Below, piece after piece: positions 44,668 through 54,346 of a stretch of 64,000 bases of DNA. The notes below the pieces were generated by a model. The model did not search any database and had not been told where the DNA came from. It was given only the letters and a program-made list of their open reading frames with translations. The DNA comes from Prolixibacter sp. SD074. GTDB taxonomy: Bacteria > Bacteroidota > Bacteroidia > Bacteroidales > Prolixibacteraceae. Positions within the stretch are counted from its first letter, which is position 1. Each line of letters begins with the position of its first letter. The DNA lies in NCBI RefSeq assembly GCF_009617895.1, contig NZ_BLAW01000001.1, positions 797,001 through 861,000 of the forward strand, given 5' to 3'. The translations under genes and the position numbers were made by a program.

Positions 44668-46182
44668 ATGAACACGTATATTAACTTCATTACAGAATCG
44701 GGAATCAGCTTAGGCTTGCTGACCCTGGTGTATCTCTTCTTTCTTCGCAACGAGACGTTTTTCCGGTTAAACCGTTTGTATCTGCTTGTATCAGCTGTTT
44801 TTTCCGGTATACTTCCCTTGCTTCATATTCCGGTGTTCCTGAATTCGGTTTCATCCAATCTGGGACTAATTGCCAGTGGACCAAGTGTGCTCGAAGTTGT
44901 CGAGGTGTACGGTGGTGCCGGGGCCAACGCATCCGGAGCATTTCTTTCATTGCCTCTCATCGGTCTGATATATTTTAGTGGAATACTCTTTTTTGCGCTG
45001 CGTTTTACCTGGAAACTGGGGCAGATGGTCCTGTTGGTCCGCAGTGGTGAGAAACGCAAGTTCAGAGGGCTGACTATTGTCCGCCTGGGATTCGATACAT
45101 CTGCTTTTTCCTTTTTTCGCTGGCTGTTTGTTGGCCGAAGTTTCCAATTTGGAACCGAGGAAAGTAATCATATCCTGAAACATGAGATGGTACACATCCG
45201 GCAACGGCATTCCATCGATGTTTTATTGCTCGAACTGGTCGTTTTGGTGCAATGGTCCAACCCATTCATCTGGTATCTGCGCCGTGCAGTAAGAGAAAAT
45301 CACGAATTTCTGGCCGATGCGCTGGTGGTTAACAAAGGCATTTCGCCTGTACGTTACAAAGCCATGCTGATTGAACAGGTGACCGGCATTCAGCTTCAGG
45401 TCGCCAACAACTTCAATTATTCCTTACTTAAAAGTAGAATAAAGATGATTTCAAAAATAAAATCGCCCCGTTGGGCCGGATATAAATACCTGATTGGATT
45501 AATAGGCATGCTGTTGCTGGTAGTTGTTTTTGCGTGCGAAAAAACAACCGAGCCGGCGACGGAGCAAGTTGCTGTTAAATCTGCGAACGTTGATAGCCAG
45601 CCGTTGATGGTATTAGACGAGGTACCAGTTACGAAAGCTGTGATGGATACGCTGAATCCAAAATCAATTTCTCACATTGATGTACTCAAGAACAAAGAAT
45701 CCCTGGCTCCGTACGCAGAAAAATATGGTCAAGAAAGAGTTAAAAATGGTGTAATCCTTATTTATACAAAAGGATTTTTGAATGAACCCGTTGAAAGCAC
45801 GGTCGAGAAAGATGCCAGCATAACCAGGCAAAATGCCAGTGACAATAATGCAGGGTATAACGGAGAGCCTGTTTTCTTCATTGTAGAAAATATGCCCAAA
45901 TTTCCTGGTGGTGACTTAGCGCTTAGAAAATATATTGCGGCCAATATTAAGTATCCTGAAGATGCCCAAAAACAGGGAATACAGGGTAAGGTATATGTCA
46001 CCTTTGTTGTGACGAAAACTGGTGAGGTAGGCGGAGCGAAAATTGCCAGGGGCGTTTCTTCTTCATTGGATGACGAGGCATTGCGTGTTGTTAGAGGCTT
46101 ACCTAAGTGGACTCCGGGAACGCAAAGAGGAAAAGCGGTCAACGTTCAGTATACAGTACCTATCAATTTTGTATTGCAGTGA
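44668..46182 (+). CDS. BlaR1-like M56 metallopeptidase with C-terminal TonB domain
   Basis: 504 residues. Four membrane helices lie at about 10-30, 38-58, 90-110 and 275-295. Between them is the cytoplasmic M56 zinc site HEMVHIRQRHS (about 172) with NPFIWYLRRAVRENHEFLAD. After a periplasmic linker, residues about 405-504 are a TonB C-terminal domain (GGDLALRKYIAANIKYPE, GKVYVTFVV, DDEALRVVRGLPKW). This M56-TonB fusion is a Bacteroidota form of BlaR1. The sensor penicillin-binding domain of true BlaR1 is absent, so the trigger is probably not a beta-lactam. It is co-transcribed with the repressor and closed by a terminator at 46260. Confidence 0.9.
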   Translation: MNTYINFITESGISLGLLTLVYLFFLRNETFFRLNRLYLLVSAVFSGILPLLHIPVFLNSVSSNLGLIASGPSVLEVVEVYGGAGANASGAFLSLPLIGLIYFSGILFFALRFTWKLGQMVLLVRSGEKRKFRGLTIVRLGFDTSAFSFFRWLFVGRSFQFGTEESNHILKHEMVHIRQRHSIDVLLLELVVLVQWSNPFIWYLRRAVRENHEFLADALVVNKGISPVRYKAMLIEQVTGIQLQVANNFNYSLLKSRIKMISKIKSPRWAGYKYLIGLIGMLLLVVVFACEKTTEPATEQVAVKSANVDSQPLMVLDEVPVTKAVMDTLNPKSISHIDVLKNKESLAPYAEKYGQERVKNGVILIYTKGFLNEPVESTVEKDASITRQNASDNNAGYNGEPVFFIVENMPKFPGGDLALRKYIAANIKYPEDAQKQGIQGKVYVTFVVTKTGEVGGAKIARGVSSSLDDEALRVVRGLPKWTPGTQRGKAVNVQYTVPINFVLQ

Positions 46183-46259
46183 ATTGCCGGACATCCGATA
46201 CCCGAATTTAGGGTGGTTGTACCGCAAATTTACTTATGTTGACAACAGGTGAATAGAAC

Positions 46260-46302
46260 GAGATGCCGGAGTGATTCATCCACCAGCGGCATCTCTTTTT
46301 TC
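46260..46302 (+). terminator. Terminator after the BlaI-M56 operon
   Basis: GAGATGCCG (46260-46268) pairs perfectly with CGGCATCTC (46287-46295), 18-base loop, followed by six T. The rest of the gap to 46505 shows no gene or clear promoter. Confidence 0.88.
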
Positions 46303-46505
46303 TTAAATCCCCCAATATGAATGAGAAACTGAAACAGTCTACATGGTGTCTATGGATCGGTGACCAAGGGCTTTTGAAAAGTATTTTTCAGCTGATAAAA
46401 AATTAGTAGCTTTCGAACAGCTGGCGGGAGTGAAGGATATGACAGACTCTCTCTCCCTGTTTGAGCATACAGCAAATGTATAAATTAATCAAACCTATTA
46501 TTTCT

Positions 46506-47330
46506 ATGAAAAAAACACTTGTCCTGATCGCTTTTGGTGTCGGCCTTATCTTCGCCGGATGCCAGTCAAACAAACAAAAGCAAACAAAAACTGAGGCTGT
46601 TGAGGTCGAGAAAACTTCCTATGCCGGTCAAGCCGGTTGTGCTTCTGATTGTCTCTCGAAACACGAATTGGAAGCATTGAACACACTAACCGATCAGGAA
46701 AAAGCTGATGGTTGGCAACTGCTGTTCGACGGCAAAACGTTAAATGGCTGGAAAGGTTTCAATGGTAACGACATCTCCAAAGGTTGGGTGGTTCGCGACG
46801 GTTGCCTGATGTCACTCGGTAAAGGTGGCGATATTGGTGGCGACATCATTACCGACAAGCAATACGAAAATTTTGAGCTGAAATTGGAATGGCGAATTTC
46901 GCATGGAGGCAATAGCGGAATTCTGTACGGCGTTATCGATGATCCGAAGTACGGTGCGGTGTATTATACTGGCCCCGAGTACCAATTGCTTGATGATGTT
47001 GGTTTCCCGGAAAAGGTGGAAGAATGGCAGTTGACCGGCGCTAATTACGGGATGTACACAGCCGATAAGTCGAAGAAGAAACTGCAGATGGTTGGTTGCC
47101 CGGCGTTCAATACGGCCCGTATTATAGTGAACGGCAACCATGTGGAGCAATGGCTGAACGGCGGGAAGGTGGTCGGGTTCGAGCGCTGGACCGATGACTG
47201 GGGCAAACGCAAGAACGAAGGAAAATGGAAAGATTATCCCGATTATGGGATGGCGAAGATTGGCCATATTTCTCTGCAGGATCACGGAAGTTACATCTGG
47301 TTCCGGAACATCAAAATCCGTGAACTCTAA
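46506..47330 (+). CDS. DUF1080 lipoprotein (3-keto-disaccharide hydrolase family)
   Basis: The preferred start is ATG at 46506 (MKKTLVLIAFGVGLIFAGC), giving a lipoprotein of 274 residues with lipobox FAGC; a longer frame from 46461 adds 15 non-signal residues. The DUF1080 concanavalin-like domain runs from WQLLFDGKTLNGWKG to the end, with SHGGNSGILYGV and SLQDHGSYIWFRNIKIREL (in part). Proteins of this family hydrolyse 3-keto-glycosides or bind sugars. A second DUF1080 gene follows 27 bases later, so the two are an operon, likely for oxidised disaccharide breakdown in the periplasm. Confidence 0.87.
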   Translation: MKKTLVLIAFGVGLIFAGCQSNKQKQTKTEAVEVEKTSYAGQAGCASDCLSKHELEALNTLTDQEKADGWQLLFDGKTLNGWKGFNGNDISKGWVVRDGCLMSLGKGGDIGGDIITDKQYENFELKLEWRISHGGNSGILYGVIDDPKYGAVYYTGPEYQLLDDVGFPEKVEEWQLTGANYGMYTADKSKKKLQMVGCPAFNTARIIVNGNHVEQWLNGGKVVGFERWTDDWGKRKNEGKWKDYPDYGMAKIGHISLQDHGSYIWFRNIKIREL

Positions 47331-47357
47331 TCTGCTAACCTGACTAAATTAACTGCA

Positions 47358-47960
47358 ATGAAGAAAATAGGAATATTGCTGGCAGTGGTAGCGCTGTTCA
47401 GCGGATTTATGTCGTTACCCAAGACCATTTCCCTTTTTAACGGGAAAGATCTGACCGGATGGACGGTTTACGGAACTGAAAAGTGGTATGTCGATAACGG
47501 GGAGCTGGTGTGCGAAAGTGGTCCCGATAAGGAATATGGTTACCTGGGCACCGATAAGTATTACAAGAACTTCGATTTGACACTCCAGTTTTTGCAGGAG
47601 AGCAATGGCAACAGCGGCGTTTTTTTCCGGTCAACCATCGAAGGGACCAAGATAACCGGCTGGCAGTGCGAAGTAGCTCCTCCGGGACACGATACCGGCG
47701 GAATATACGAGTCGTACGGTCGTGGCTGGTTGGAGAAAATTCCGGAAGAGAAGGAAGATATCCTGAAGATGGGAGAGTGGAACACGTTGCGTTTGCGCGT
47801 GGTTGGGCCAACGGTTGAAACCTGGCTCAACGGAAAGAAGATGGTGAAGCTGACGGATGAAAAAATCGGGAAGGCCACTGGTTCCATTGCGTTGCAGATT
47901 CATGCCGGAGGTGGAATCAAAGTGCGCTGGAAAAATATCGAACTGAAAAAACTACCATAA
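47358..47960 (+). CDS. DUF1080 protein (3-keto-disaccharide hydrolase family), short form
   Basis: 200 residues with a signal peptide (MKKIGILLAVVALFSGFMS). Same beta-sandwich as the previous gene: SLFNGKDLTGWTVYG, QESNGNSGVFFRST, EVAPPGHDTGGIYES, and the closing ALQIHAGGGIKVRWKNIEL (in part). No lipobox is visible, so it is soluble in the periplasm. It is a paralogue of the preceding lipoprotein rather than a copy, since identity is low outside the motifs. Terminator at 47963. Confidence 0.87.
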   Translation: MKKIGILLAVVALFSGFMSLPKTISLFNGKDLTGWTVYGTEKWYVDNGELVCESGPDKEYGYLGTDKYYKNFDLTLQFLQESNGNSGVFFRSTIEGTKITGWQCEVAPPGHDTGGIYESYGRGWLEKIPEEKEDILKMGEWNTLRLRVVGPTVETWLNGKKMVKLTDEKIGKATGSIALQIHAGGGIKVRWKNIELKKLP

Positions 47961-47962
47961 AG

Positions 47963-47993
47963 AAAAGGGGCTGGTGAGGCCCCTTTCTTATTT
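47963..47993 (+). terminator. Terminator after the DUF1080 pair
   Basis: AAAGGGGC (47964-47971) pairs with GCCCCTTT (47979-47986), 7-base loop, then CTTATTTTT. Confidence 0.8.
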
Positions 47994-48014
47994 TTGGTTT
48001 CCCGGAAGGAAAAC

Positions 48015-48560
48015 TTATTTCAAATCGCGGGTACTTTCCATCAGGAATTTTACGCTGTCCTGGCAGAATCCGTGTTTTTCCCGTTCGATGAACTCGTAAA
48101 TGATGCCGGTAAAAGGCGTCGGTTTGGTGAAAACCTGTGTCAGGCCTTCGCACCGGATAGGCTCCTCGGTAGTAAATTCCATCAGGCCTTTCTCTTTGAA
48201 CTCTTTCATTTTAGCTTCCACCGATTCAACCTGGTATGCAATGTGATGCACACCTCCAATTCCACCGTTCTTTGAGGCTACCCACTCTTCTACAACCGAG
48301 TGATTTTGTCCGTCGGAAATGAAGATTTCGGGAGCCATGTGGTATTCCAAACCATTAGCCCCGGGAATATCCCACGGAATATCGTTCTTGAGTTTCTCTG
48401 GTGGTAACAACACCAGGCATTTGGCCGTAGAGCCATCGTCAAACTTAATTTCAAAGCCATCGGGTAATTCCGGGTCGATTTTGTAACCGAATCCTTCCGT
48501 AAAGAATCGTGCTGTCTCAAAGCGGTCGCGAACGCGATAAGCAATGTGATCAATTCTCAT
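48015..48560 (-). CDS. VOC-superfamily protein (glyoxalase/dioxygenase fold)
   Basis: 181 residues with two beta-alpha-beta3 modules. Candidate metal ligands are His4 in MRIDHIAYRVRD, the His of GIGGVHHIAYQV and Glu in IYEFIERE, the H/H/E pattern of VOC enzymes. It resembles the C-terminal half of hydroxyphenylpyruvate-dioxygenase-like and methylmalonyl-CoA-epimerase-like proteins. The reaction is not predictable. Convergent to the DUF1080 operon, single gene. Confidence 0.8.
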   Translation of the reverse strand: MRIDHIAYRVRDRFETARFFTEGFGYKIDPELPDGFEIKFDDGSTAKCLVLLPPEKLKNDIPWDIPGANGLEYHMAPEIFISDGQNHSVVEEWVASKNGGIGGVHHIAYQVESVEAKMKEFKEKGLMEFTTEEPIRCEGLTQVFTKPTPFTGIIYEFIEREKHGFCQDSVKFLMESTRDLK

Positions 48561-48661
48561 GATAATGCTCTTTTTGTTTGCAAGGAAGTTACAAAATCCA
48601 AAATCGGCATAACAGGGGATTTATCAGGTGTAGTGGATTTTTTTATCCGAAATAAAATTGA

Positions 48662-49861
48662 TTAAAAAATGCGATACCCCAGAATGAAAGACAGCTTGCT
48701 GTATTTTGTATCCCACGACATGGAACTACTTAAAATATCGCGGTTTCCATAATACCGAAATTCAGAGCTGAATCGGTTGTGTTGCACACCTATGCCCGCA
48801 ATAAAGCTATTTCCCGAAAGGATCTTGTAAAGACGGTCTTCGTTGGTATATGTAATGGTTGAACTAAACGGAATATCGACGACCAGGCCTCCCCTGAGGA
48901 AAAGAAACGTTTTTTTGTTCAGCTGGAAGTGGTATTTCAACCCCATCGGTATTTCCAACGATTTGTATTCAGCATTTACATCTCTCGGCAAGTAATAGGT
49001 CCTTTCAATTATTTCGTGACCTGAATATTGCTGATAGGTAGGTTCCATGAAAATACTCCACCGGTAATGATTAAATGGGAGGAGCATATTCAGTTCCAGT
49101 CCAATCCGGTAATTGAATTTGCTGCCAAAGTCCACATCAATCAGGTTCGTCTCGCGGCTGTCGATTGACATGGATCCCCTTTCGACGCCGGGCGCAAATG
49201 TCAGGGAGAAAAGTTTTTTCTTTTCCGATAGCGTATAATCGGTATAAGCCTTGTTTACACATGCATTGTAATTCCGGAAATAATCGCTCAGGTCTTGCGC
49301 CTTATATTGGATGGTTTTAATAATATTTATAGAAGTTTCAGAACACCTGACATTCTCCCATAGCTGAGCCGTAAAATCTCTGTTTTTGAAAATTCCTTTA
49401 TTGCCGTTGATGTATTCCTTGTAGATTAATTGCTCTATCGGCTTGCTTGATGTGCTGTAAAAATAACGGATAAGACTACCGTTCTCATAGTAGTAAAGCG
49501 ATGCTACTCCTTTGATCAACGTTTTTAAAAATACGGTATCGGTTTTTAACTCAGGATCTCGTTTTTGGGATAAAGCCGCAACATCACCGGAAGAGTAATC
49601 GATATCAACAACAGCTCGTACATAGGCTACTTTGTTTCCAATCCCAAAAGCTTTGGTGTTTTTTAAATCTGCGACTTTTGTTTCACCACTTTCACCGATT
49701 CTATAATTCACTTTTGCAGGGTTATTCTTCCAATCATTGTCTTTAATATAACAGTTAATCCGTTGTCCATTGTTATTAATGAGATATCCTTTCTCGAATT
49801 CTGTTTGGCTGAAACTGGTTATTGAAATTGTAGTAAGCAAAAGGAAGATGATAGTTTTCAT
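48662..49861 (-). CDS. Outer-membrane protein with C-terminal beta-barrel, unknown function
   Basis: 399 residues with a signal peptide ending TSFSQ. The first half (GYLINNNGQRINCYIKDNDW, KVADLKNTKAFGIGN) belongs to a widespread Bacteroidota group with no known role. Residues about 215-399 are barrel strands (FSLTFAPGVERGSM, WSIFMEPTYQQYSG, LSFILGYRIF) with the expected aromatic end. It is divergent from the antiporter gene across a 300-base gap. No catalytic motif. Confidence 0.75.
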   Translation of the reverse strand: MKTIIFLLLTTISITSFSQTEFEKGYLINNNGQRINCYIKDNDWKNNPAKVNYRIGESGETKVADLKNTKAFGIGNKVAYVRAVVDIDYSSGDVAALSQKRDPELKTDTVFLKTLIKGVASLYYYENGSLIRYFYSTSSKPIEQLIYKEYINGNKGIFKNRDFTAQLWENVRCSETSINIIKTIQYKAQDLSDYFRNYNACVNKAYTDYTLSEKKKLFSLTFAPGVERGSMSIDSRETNLIDVDFGSKFNYRIGLELNMLLPFNHYRWSIFMEPTYQQYSGHEIIERTYYLPRDVNAEYKSLEIPMGLKYHFQLNKKTFLFLRGGLVVDIPFSSTITYTNEDRLYKILSGNSFIAGIGVQHNRFSSEFRYYGNRDILSSSMSWDTKYSKLSFILGYRIF

Positions 49862-50105
49862 GGGTCGTAGTTTTACGGGGTATGAGTTAGTTTTTATTGA
49901 TGAATGAGTTAAAAATTGTCACCCGATGATGCGCTGATCCCGACTCGGTTTTATACGGAAAAATACACAGGTTTCAGTCATGTCAGGAACGGAACTGTCC
50001 GAAAGCGAACCATTAGTGATATACTTAACGGTTAAATTCCATTTTTTAAAGGTAAAATAAAATGACTTATGTCAAACTTTAGTCCTTGGTTTTCCTGCGT
50101 ATAAA

Positions 50106-50136
50106 TTTTCAAATCGCCATAATCATCTTAATTTTG
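50106..50136 (+). promoter_or_regulatory. Promoter of the antiporter gene
   Basis: TTTT (50106-50109, 3 of 4), 19 bases, TAATTTTG (50129-50136, full match to TAnnTTTG). ATG at 50163. The rest of the 49862-50105 divergent gap shows no further structure. Confidence 0.42.
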
Positions 50137-50162
50137 ATGGTAGCCGAACGAAATCTTAACGT

Positions 50163-51386
50163 ATGGATACCCTTCTGATTACCGGAATCATTCTGTTGAG
50201 CGGTTATGTTTTTGGTCAGGTGTTTCACCGGATTGGCCTTCCGCGGGTGACCGGTTACATTGTTGCCGGCATTATGTTAAATCCGAGAATATTCTTCATC
50301 GTTCCCGATGTTTTTCTTCAGCAAGTACGCCCGATAACCGATCTTTGCCTCGCTTTTATCACCATGGAAGTGGGAACATCTTTAACGATGCCCAAGTTAC
50401 GGCAATTGGGGCGGTCCATTATTGCCATCGCTTTTGCCGAATCGATTATGGCTTTCTTATTGGTCGGGACGGTACTGTATCTTTTCCTCTATCTCACCGG
50501 CTTTGATATGGGCGCAGCCTATTTGTTGCCGTTTAGTATGCTGGTTGCTTCACTGGCTGCACCAACCGATCCTACAGCTACACTTGCCGTGATGCATGAG
50601 TACAAGGCGAGAGGAAGGGTGACCGATACCATTATGGGTGTTGCAGCGCTGGATGATGCCATCTGTATCATCATTTTTTCGGTTGCCATCAATATGGCTT
50701 CTTCTATGCTGGGGGACGCATCAGCCGGTTTTGGAACCGGATTACTGACATCGTTGAAAGAAATTATTTTCAGTGTTGGTGTAGGGATTCTGTTTGGGTG
50801 GATTTTTAATTTTCTGGCACGTCATTTAAAGGTTGTTTCCGAGGGAGCTTATATTATCCTCATCATTGGCGGTTTGGCGTTTTGTTTTGGTATAGCGCGG
50901 ACATTGGAATTCGACGGGTTACTCTCGGCTATGTCGCTGGGATTGATGATAGCTAATTTTAATCCACATCGTCACATCATTAAAAAAGTTATGCAACGCT
51001 ACACGGAGGAGCTCATTTTTCTTTTCTTCTTCACTGTGAGTGGGATGTATCTCGAATTTTCAGTCGTTTCCGGAGCCTTGTCCCTCATTTTACTTTTTGT
51101 TTTGACTCGGGGGGTGGGCAAATTTACCGGTGTTTATTTCGCCTCAAGGCTGACACATCAATCGGTGAATGTACGCCGTTTCACCATTGGCGGATTGATT
51201 CCGCAGGGAGGAATCGTAATAGGATTGGCGTTGGCAGTTCATGCTACACCCGAGTTTGAACCTTTTGCGAAAATATTGTTGGGAACGATTATGGGCGCGA
51301 CCATTATTCATGAAATTATCGGGCCGCTTATTTCCAGGTTTTCATTGAGAAAAGCTGGTGAAACCGAACCGGTTGTAGAAACATAA
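50163..51386 (+). CDS. Cation/proton antiporter (CPA2-like, NhaP/KefB type)
   Basis: 407 residues with about 12 transmembrane helices and no regulatory tail. Starts MDTLLITGIILLSGYVFGQV. Functional sites are in APTDPTATLAV (about 137) and ALDDAICIIIFS (about 163), which correspond to the unwound TM4 and the acidic pair of TM5 in Na+/H+ antiporters. It would exchange Na+ or K+ for H+ across the inner membrane. Single gene with its own promoter. Confidence 0.88.
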   Translation: MDTLLITGIILLSGYVFGQVFHRIGLPRVTGYIVAGIMLNPRIFFIVPDVFLQQVRPITDLCLAFITMEVGTSLTMPKLRQLGRSIIAIAFAESIMAFLLVGTVLYLFLYLTGFDMGAAYLLPFSMLVASLAAPTDPTATLAVMHEYKARGRVTDTIMGVAALDDAICIIIFSVAINMASSMLGDASAGFGTGLLTSLKEIIFSVGVGILFGWIFNFLARHLKVVSEGAYIILIIGGLAFCFGIARTLEFDGLLSAMSLGLMIANFNPHRHIIKKVMQRYTEELIFLFFFTVSGMYLEFSVVSGALSLILLFVLTRGVGKFTGVYFASRLTHQSVNVRRFTIGGLIPQGGIVIGLALAVHATPEFEPFAKILLGTIMGATIIHEIIGPLISRFSLRKAGETEPVVET

Positions 51387-51562
51387 TATCAACGGGCGGT
51401 AATTTTAGGAGGCATTTTATGACGGAGGTCAACGCTACAGGAAATCCAACTATAATGTACTGATAATTTGATTGGAAGCATTCCGTATTGCAAACGCAGG
51501 CCTGAAAAGGAGACGCCCTTTCGAAAAAAAACTTATTTTTGCCCCATAAATGAGATATTCCT

Positions 51563-52861
51563 ATGGCCAACTTTACCAAAACAGAGTATTATCTTGAATC
51601 GATGTGTTGCGGCACCCGGTTTAATGATGGTAACTGGGAATTGAGCTGTCCTGAAAATGAAACTCCCTCCCTGATTAGGGCAATATATGCAAAGAAGCAA
51701 TTACATATACGTGAAGAACTTCCCGGGTTGTATAAATTTGCCGACTGGCTGCCGATTAATCGGGTACTGGAAGGCTCCGGAGCGCCTGTAACGTATAAAA
51801 GTGATGGATTTGCGCGCGAATTGGGATTGGAGAACCTCTATGTTACCTTCAACGGTTACTGGCCGGAGAAAGGCGCGAAGATGTTGACTGGCAGCTTTAA
51901 AGAGTGCGAGGCATACTCGGTTTGTGCCCGGACCAATTACAACGAAGACAAGACCATGGTGGTAGCTTCTGCTGGAAATACCGCCCGTGCGTTTGCCCGT
52001 GTTTGTTCGGAGAATAAAATCCCGCTGTTGTTGTGCGTTCCAGCCGATAACATGAAGGCGCTTTGGTTCAACGAACCGATTGATCCGTGTGTGAAGCTGG
52101 TTGCAACCGAATCGGGCGGCGATTATTTCGATGCGATTCATCTCTCGAACATTGCCTGCGAAATGGACATTTTCTTCCCGGAAGGAGGAGCCAAAAATGT
52201 AGCCCGTCGCGATGGAATGGGGACAACGGTAATGTCGGCTGTAACCACTATCGGAGAAATACCGGATTACTATTTCCAGGCGGTCGGTAGCGGAACAGGG
52301 GCCATTGCTGCGTGGGAAGCCAACCTGCGCTTTATCGAAGACGGGCGGTTTGGTTCCAATAAGATGAAACTGATGGTTTCGCAGAATGCACCGTTTACCC
52401 CGATAAAGGATGCATGGGAAGCCGGTTCCCGGAAGATATTACCCATGGACGATGCCGTTGCCCGGAAGCAGGTGGAAGCGATTGATGCCATCGTATTATC
52501 GAACCGGAAACCTCCGTACGGAATTTTAGGCGGCTTGTATGACGCCCTGAAAGACGCGGGAGGCGAAGTGCTGGCGGTGACGAATGAAGAAGCTGATTTA
52601 GCCAGTACGTTATTCGAACTGAACGAAGGCATCGACCTGGAACCTGCTGCTGCAGTGGCTGTTGCTTCGTTAATTCAGGCTGTCGGGGCCGGTAAGGCAG
52701 AGAAAGATGCCGTCATCATGCTCAACGTGACCGGTGGAGGTATCCGCAGATTCCAGGAGGAGAATGAAATTCAGTTTATGAAGCCGGATTTGGTTTTCCC
52801 GGTTGATCCCGATCCCAAGATGGTAAAGGAACAACTAAAGGAATTATTTGAACACGTATGA
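51563..52861 (+). CDS. Cysteate-synthase-like PLP enzyme (threonine synthase superfamily)
   Basis: 432 residues of PLP fold type II. The N-terminal ESMCCGTRFNDGNWELSCPE replaces the zinc-ribbon-like start of threonine synthases, and the PLP Lys113 lies in LTGSFKECEAYS rather than the usual SFKDRG. VVASAGNTARAFA and GSGTGAIAAWEA bind the cofactor phosphate. The divergence from threonine synthase in the lysine motif, together with the length, fits the cysteate synthase group, which makes L-cysteate from phosphoserine and sulfite. In Bacteroidota cysteate feeds sulfonolipid (capnine) synthesis. Identification is from motif memory; threonine synthase remains the alternative. Stand-alone gene. Confidence 0.75.
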   Translation: MANFTKTEYYLESMCCGTRFNDGNWELSCPENETPSLIRAIYAKKQLHIREELPGLYKFADWLPINRVLEGSGAPVTYKSDGFARELGLENLYVTFNGYWPEKGAKMLTGSFKECEAYSVCARTNYNEDKTMVVASAGNTARAFARVCSENKIPLLLCVPADNMKALWFNEPIDPCVKLVATESGGDYFDAIHLSNIACEMDIFFPEGGAKNVARRDGMGTTVMSAVTTIGEIPDYYFQAVGSGTGAIAAWEANLRFIEDGRFGSNKMKLMVSQNAPFTPIKDAWEAGSRKILPMDDAVARKQVEAIDAIVLSNRKPPYGILGGLYDALKDAGGEVLAVTNEEADLASTLFELNEGIDLEPAAAVAVASLIQAVGAGKAEKDAVIMLNVTGGGIRRFQEENEIQFMKPDLVFPVDPDPKMVKEQLKELFEHV

Positions 52862-53035
52862 AGAAAAGAAACCTGAAATGACTACCGTCTACAATCTAAT
52901 GTCTATTGTCTTGATCCCGGAATGTTTATTGCTAAAAAACAGACAGAAAAGCACCCAGTATTTCGTAACTTGAAGGGTTGGTTCCCCGTCGGGAATTACC
53001 AGGCACAATAAATGCTAACAGGAAAAACATCTCGT

Positions 53036-53515
53036 ATGAAGACACAAACGACACCGCTTTCACTGATATTATTCTTCTGTTTTCTTATTTTCGGTACCAG
53101 CCGAACGCATTTGGCAAAAGCACAACAACAGGAAAAGAGGAGTTCGGTACCGGAAGCAACGCAAGCCGGACAAAACGAAAAAGCCCTGGAGGCAACCTGG
53201 AAACTGGCCGAAATGGATGGAGAAGCGGTTGACGACCTTTTCCCACACAATCACCCAACCATTGAATTTAACGTGAAAGAAAATCAGGTCGCAGGATTTG
53301 CCGGCTGCAACCAATTTCATGGGCAACTGACACTCGACGGGGCATACATGAAGATTGTAGGCGTTGTTGCCACCAAAAAAGCGTGCCCTGCGTTGGACGA
53401 AGAGGAAGAATTCCTGGCTATTCTTCAGGAAATCGATCAGTATGATGTAACCGGCAATGAATTATCACTGTGGAGCGGCGGGCAGTTGTTATTAACATTC
53501 CGGAAAGCCGAGTGA
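53036..53515 (+). CDS. META-domain (HslJ-like) secreted protein
   Basis: 159 residues from ATG 53036 (MKTQTTPLSLILFFCFL), with a signal peptide ending LAKAQ; an upstream in-frame ATG at 53012 would spoil the signal. Residues about 45-159 are a META domain: ATWKLAEMDG, the GFAGCNQFHGQ signature and TKKACPALDEEEEFLAIL. HslJ-type META proteins are linked to heat and drug tolerance and to motility in other bacteria, but no mechanism is known. The following 53516-53874 holds no gene, only a short GGTTAG-type simple repeat at about 53837-53870. Confidence 0.83.
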   Translation: MKTQTTPLSLILFFCFLIFGTSRTHLAKAQQQEKRSSVPEATQAGQNEKALEATWKLAEMDGEAVDDLFPHNHPTIEFNVKENQVAGFAGCNQFHGQLTLDGAYMKIVGVVATKKACPALDEEEEFLAILQEIDQYDVTGNELSLWSGGQLLLTFRKAE

Positions 53516-53874
53516 TTTTATGACAGGATGATCTCCGGCATCCTATTCATACTTTTTTGAAGACGATGGTTGTTTGGTGAGCAGAGAAACCGGCGACTTT
53601 GCTTAGCATGTTTGTGTCCTTACCCGGTCAGGCTCTCTGATCTACAAATGCCAGTAACAACCTTTTACGCTGAGTTTCCCTCGTGAACTTTACAGAATAG
53701 GGAACACCGAAAATAGCGTAGTTTCCTTCCCGGCCACTCATGAAGTTTAACTTTATTTAATAGCTGTTCAAATCAGTTAACAGAAAAAATGGCCACCTTT
53801 GATGACAGAAAAAGCAAGTTTTTTCATAGGAATTTTTAGGTTAGTTTGGTTTAGTTAGGTTAGGTTAGTTTCTT

Positions 53875-53905
53875 AAAGTCGGGTTCCCAGCCCGGCTTTT
53901 TTTTT
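53875..53905 (+). terminator. Strong terminator hairpin at the group II intron insertion point
   Basis: AAAGTCGGG (53875-53883) and CCCGGCTTT (53891-53899) form a 9-base stem with one G-U, loop of 7, then nine T in total. The intron-like sequence begins at 53907, one base after the T-run. Confidence 0.85.
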
Positions 53906-53906
53906 G

Positions 53907-54315
53907 GTGTGCCGTGCATGGCAGCAGGCTTGGTGGTGAGAGTCCACTATGGGGGTTTGTAATCGCCAACCATTAGCAGAAGGCAAGGTTGTCTGTTGTG
54001 AAGCGGAATCTGAAGGAAGCCGGAAGCAAACCTCTGCCCCGGGGAATACAAACCGCATCAGGCATAACCGGTGGGATGAGATTGCCAAACAAATCGAAGT
54101 CCAAAGATTACACGGAGACCGGGATGTAAATGCGGCGGGGACATGGAGGGAAAGTTATTTGAATCTCTTGGAGAATATCTGAAACAACATGGTCCTGACC
54201 TGATAAAATCCATCCGAAACGGGAAGGATCGCCCGGCAGGGTTGAGATACCTAAAGATGGCCATTCAAAGCGCCCACTGGGTATTCCGACCGTAGTTGAC
54301 AGGGTAATAAAGTAA
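53907..54315 (+). mobile_element. Group II intron, 5' part with broken reverse-transcriptase start
   Basis: GTGTG at 53907 fits the GUGYG 5' boundary of group II introns, and the next 200 bases are structured non-coding DNA (GGTGAGAGTCCACTATGGG). The intron-encoded protein then appears in pieces: VNAAG, next frame GGDMEGKLFESLGEYL and SIRNGKDRPAG, and, after another frameshift, VEIPKDGHSKRPLGIPTVVD ending RVIK-stop at 54315. This is the RT-0/RT-1 region of group II reverse transcriptases. The rest is found at 57040-57672. The element cannot move by itself. Confidence 0.8.
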
Positions 54316-54346
54316 TACACCGAAATATCAAGCGTGGGCAATACCA

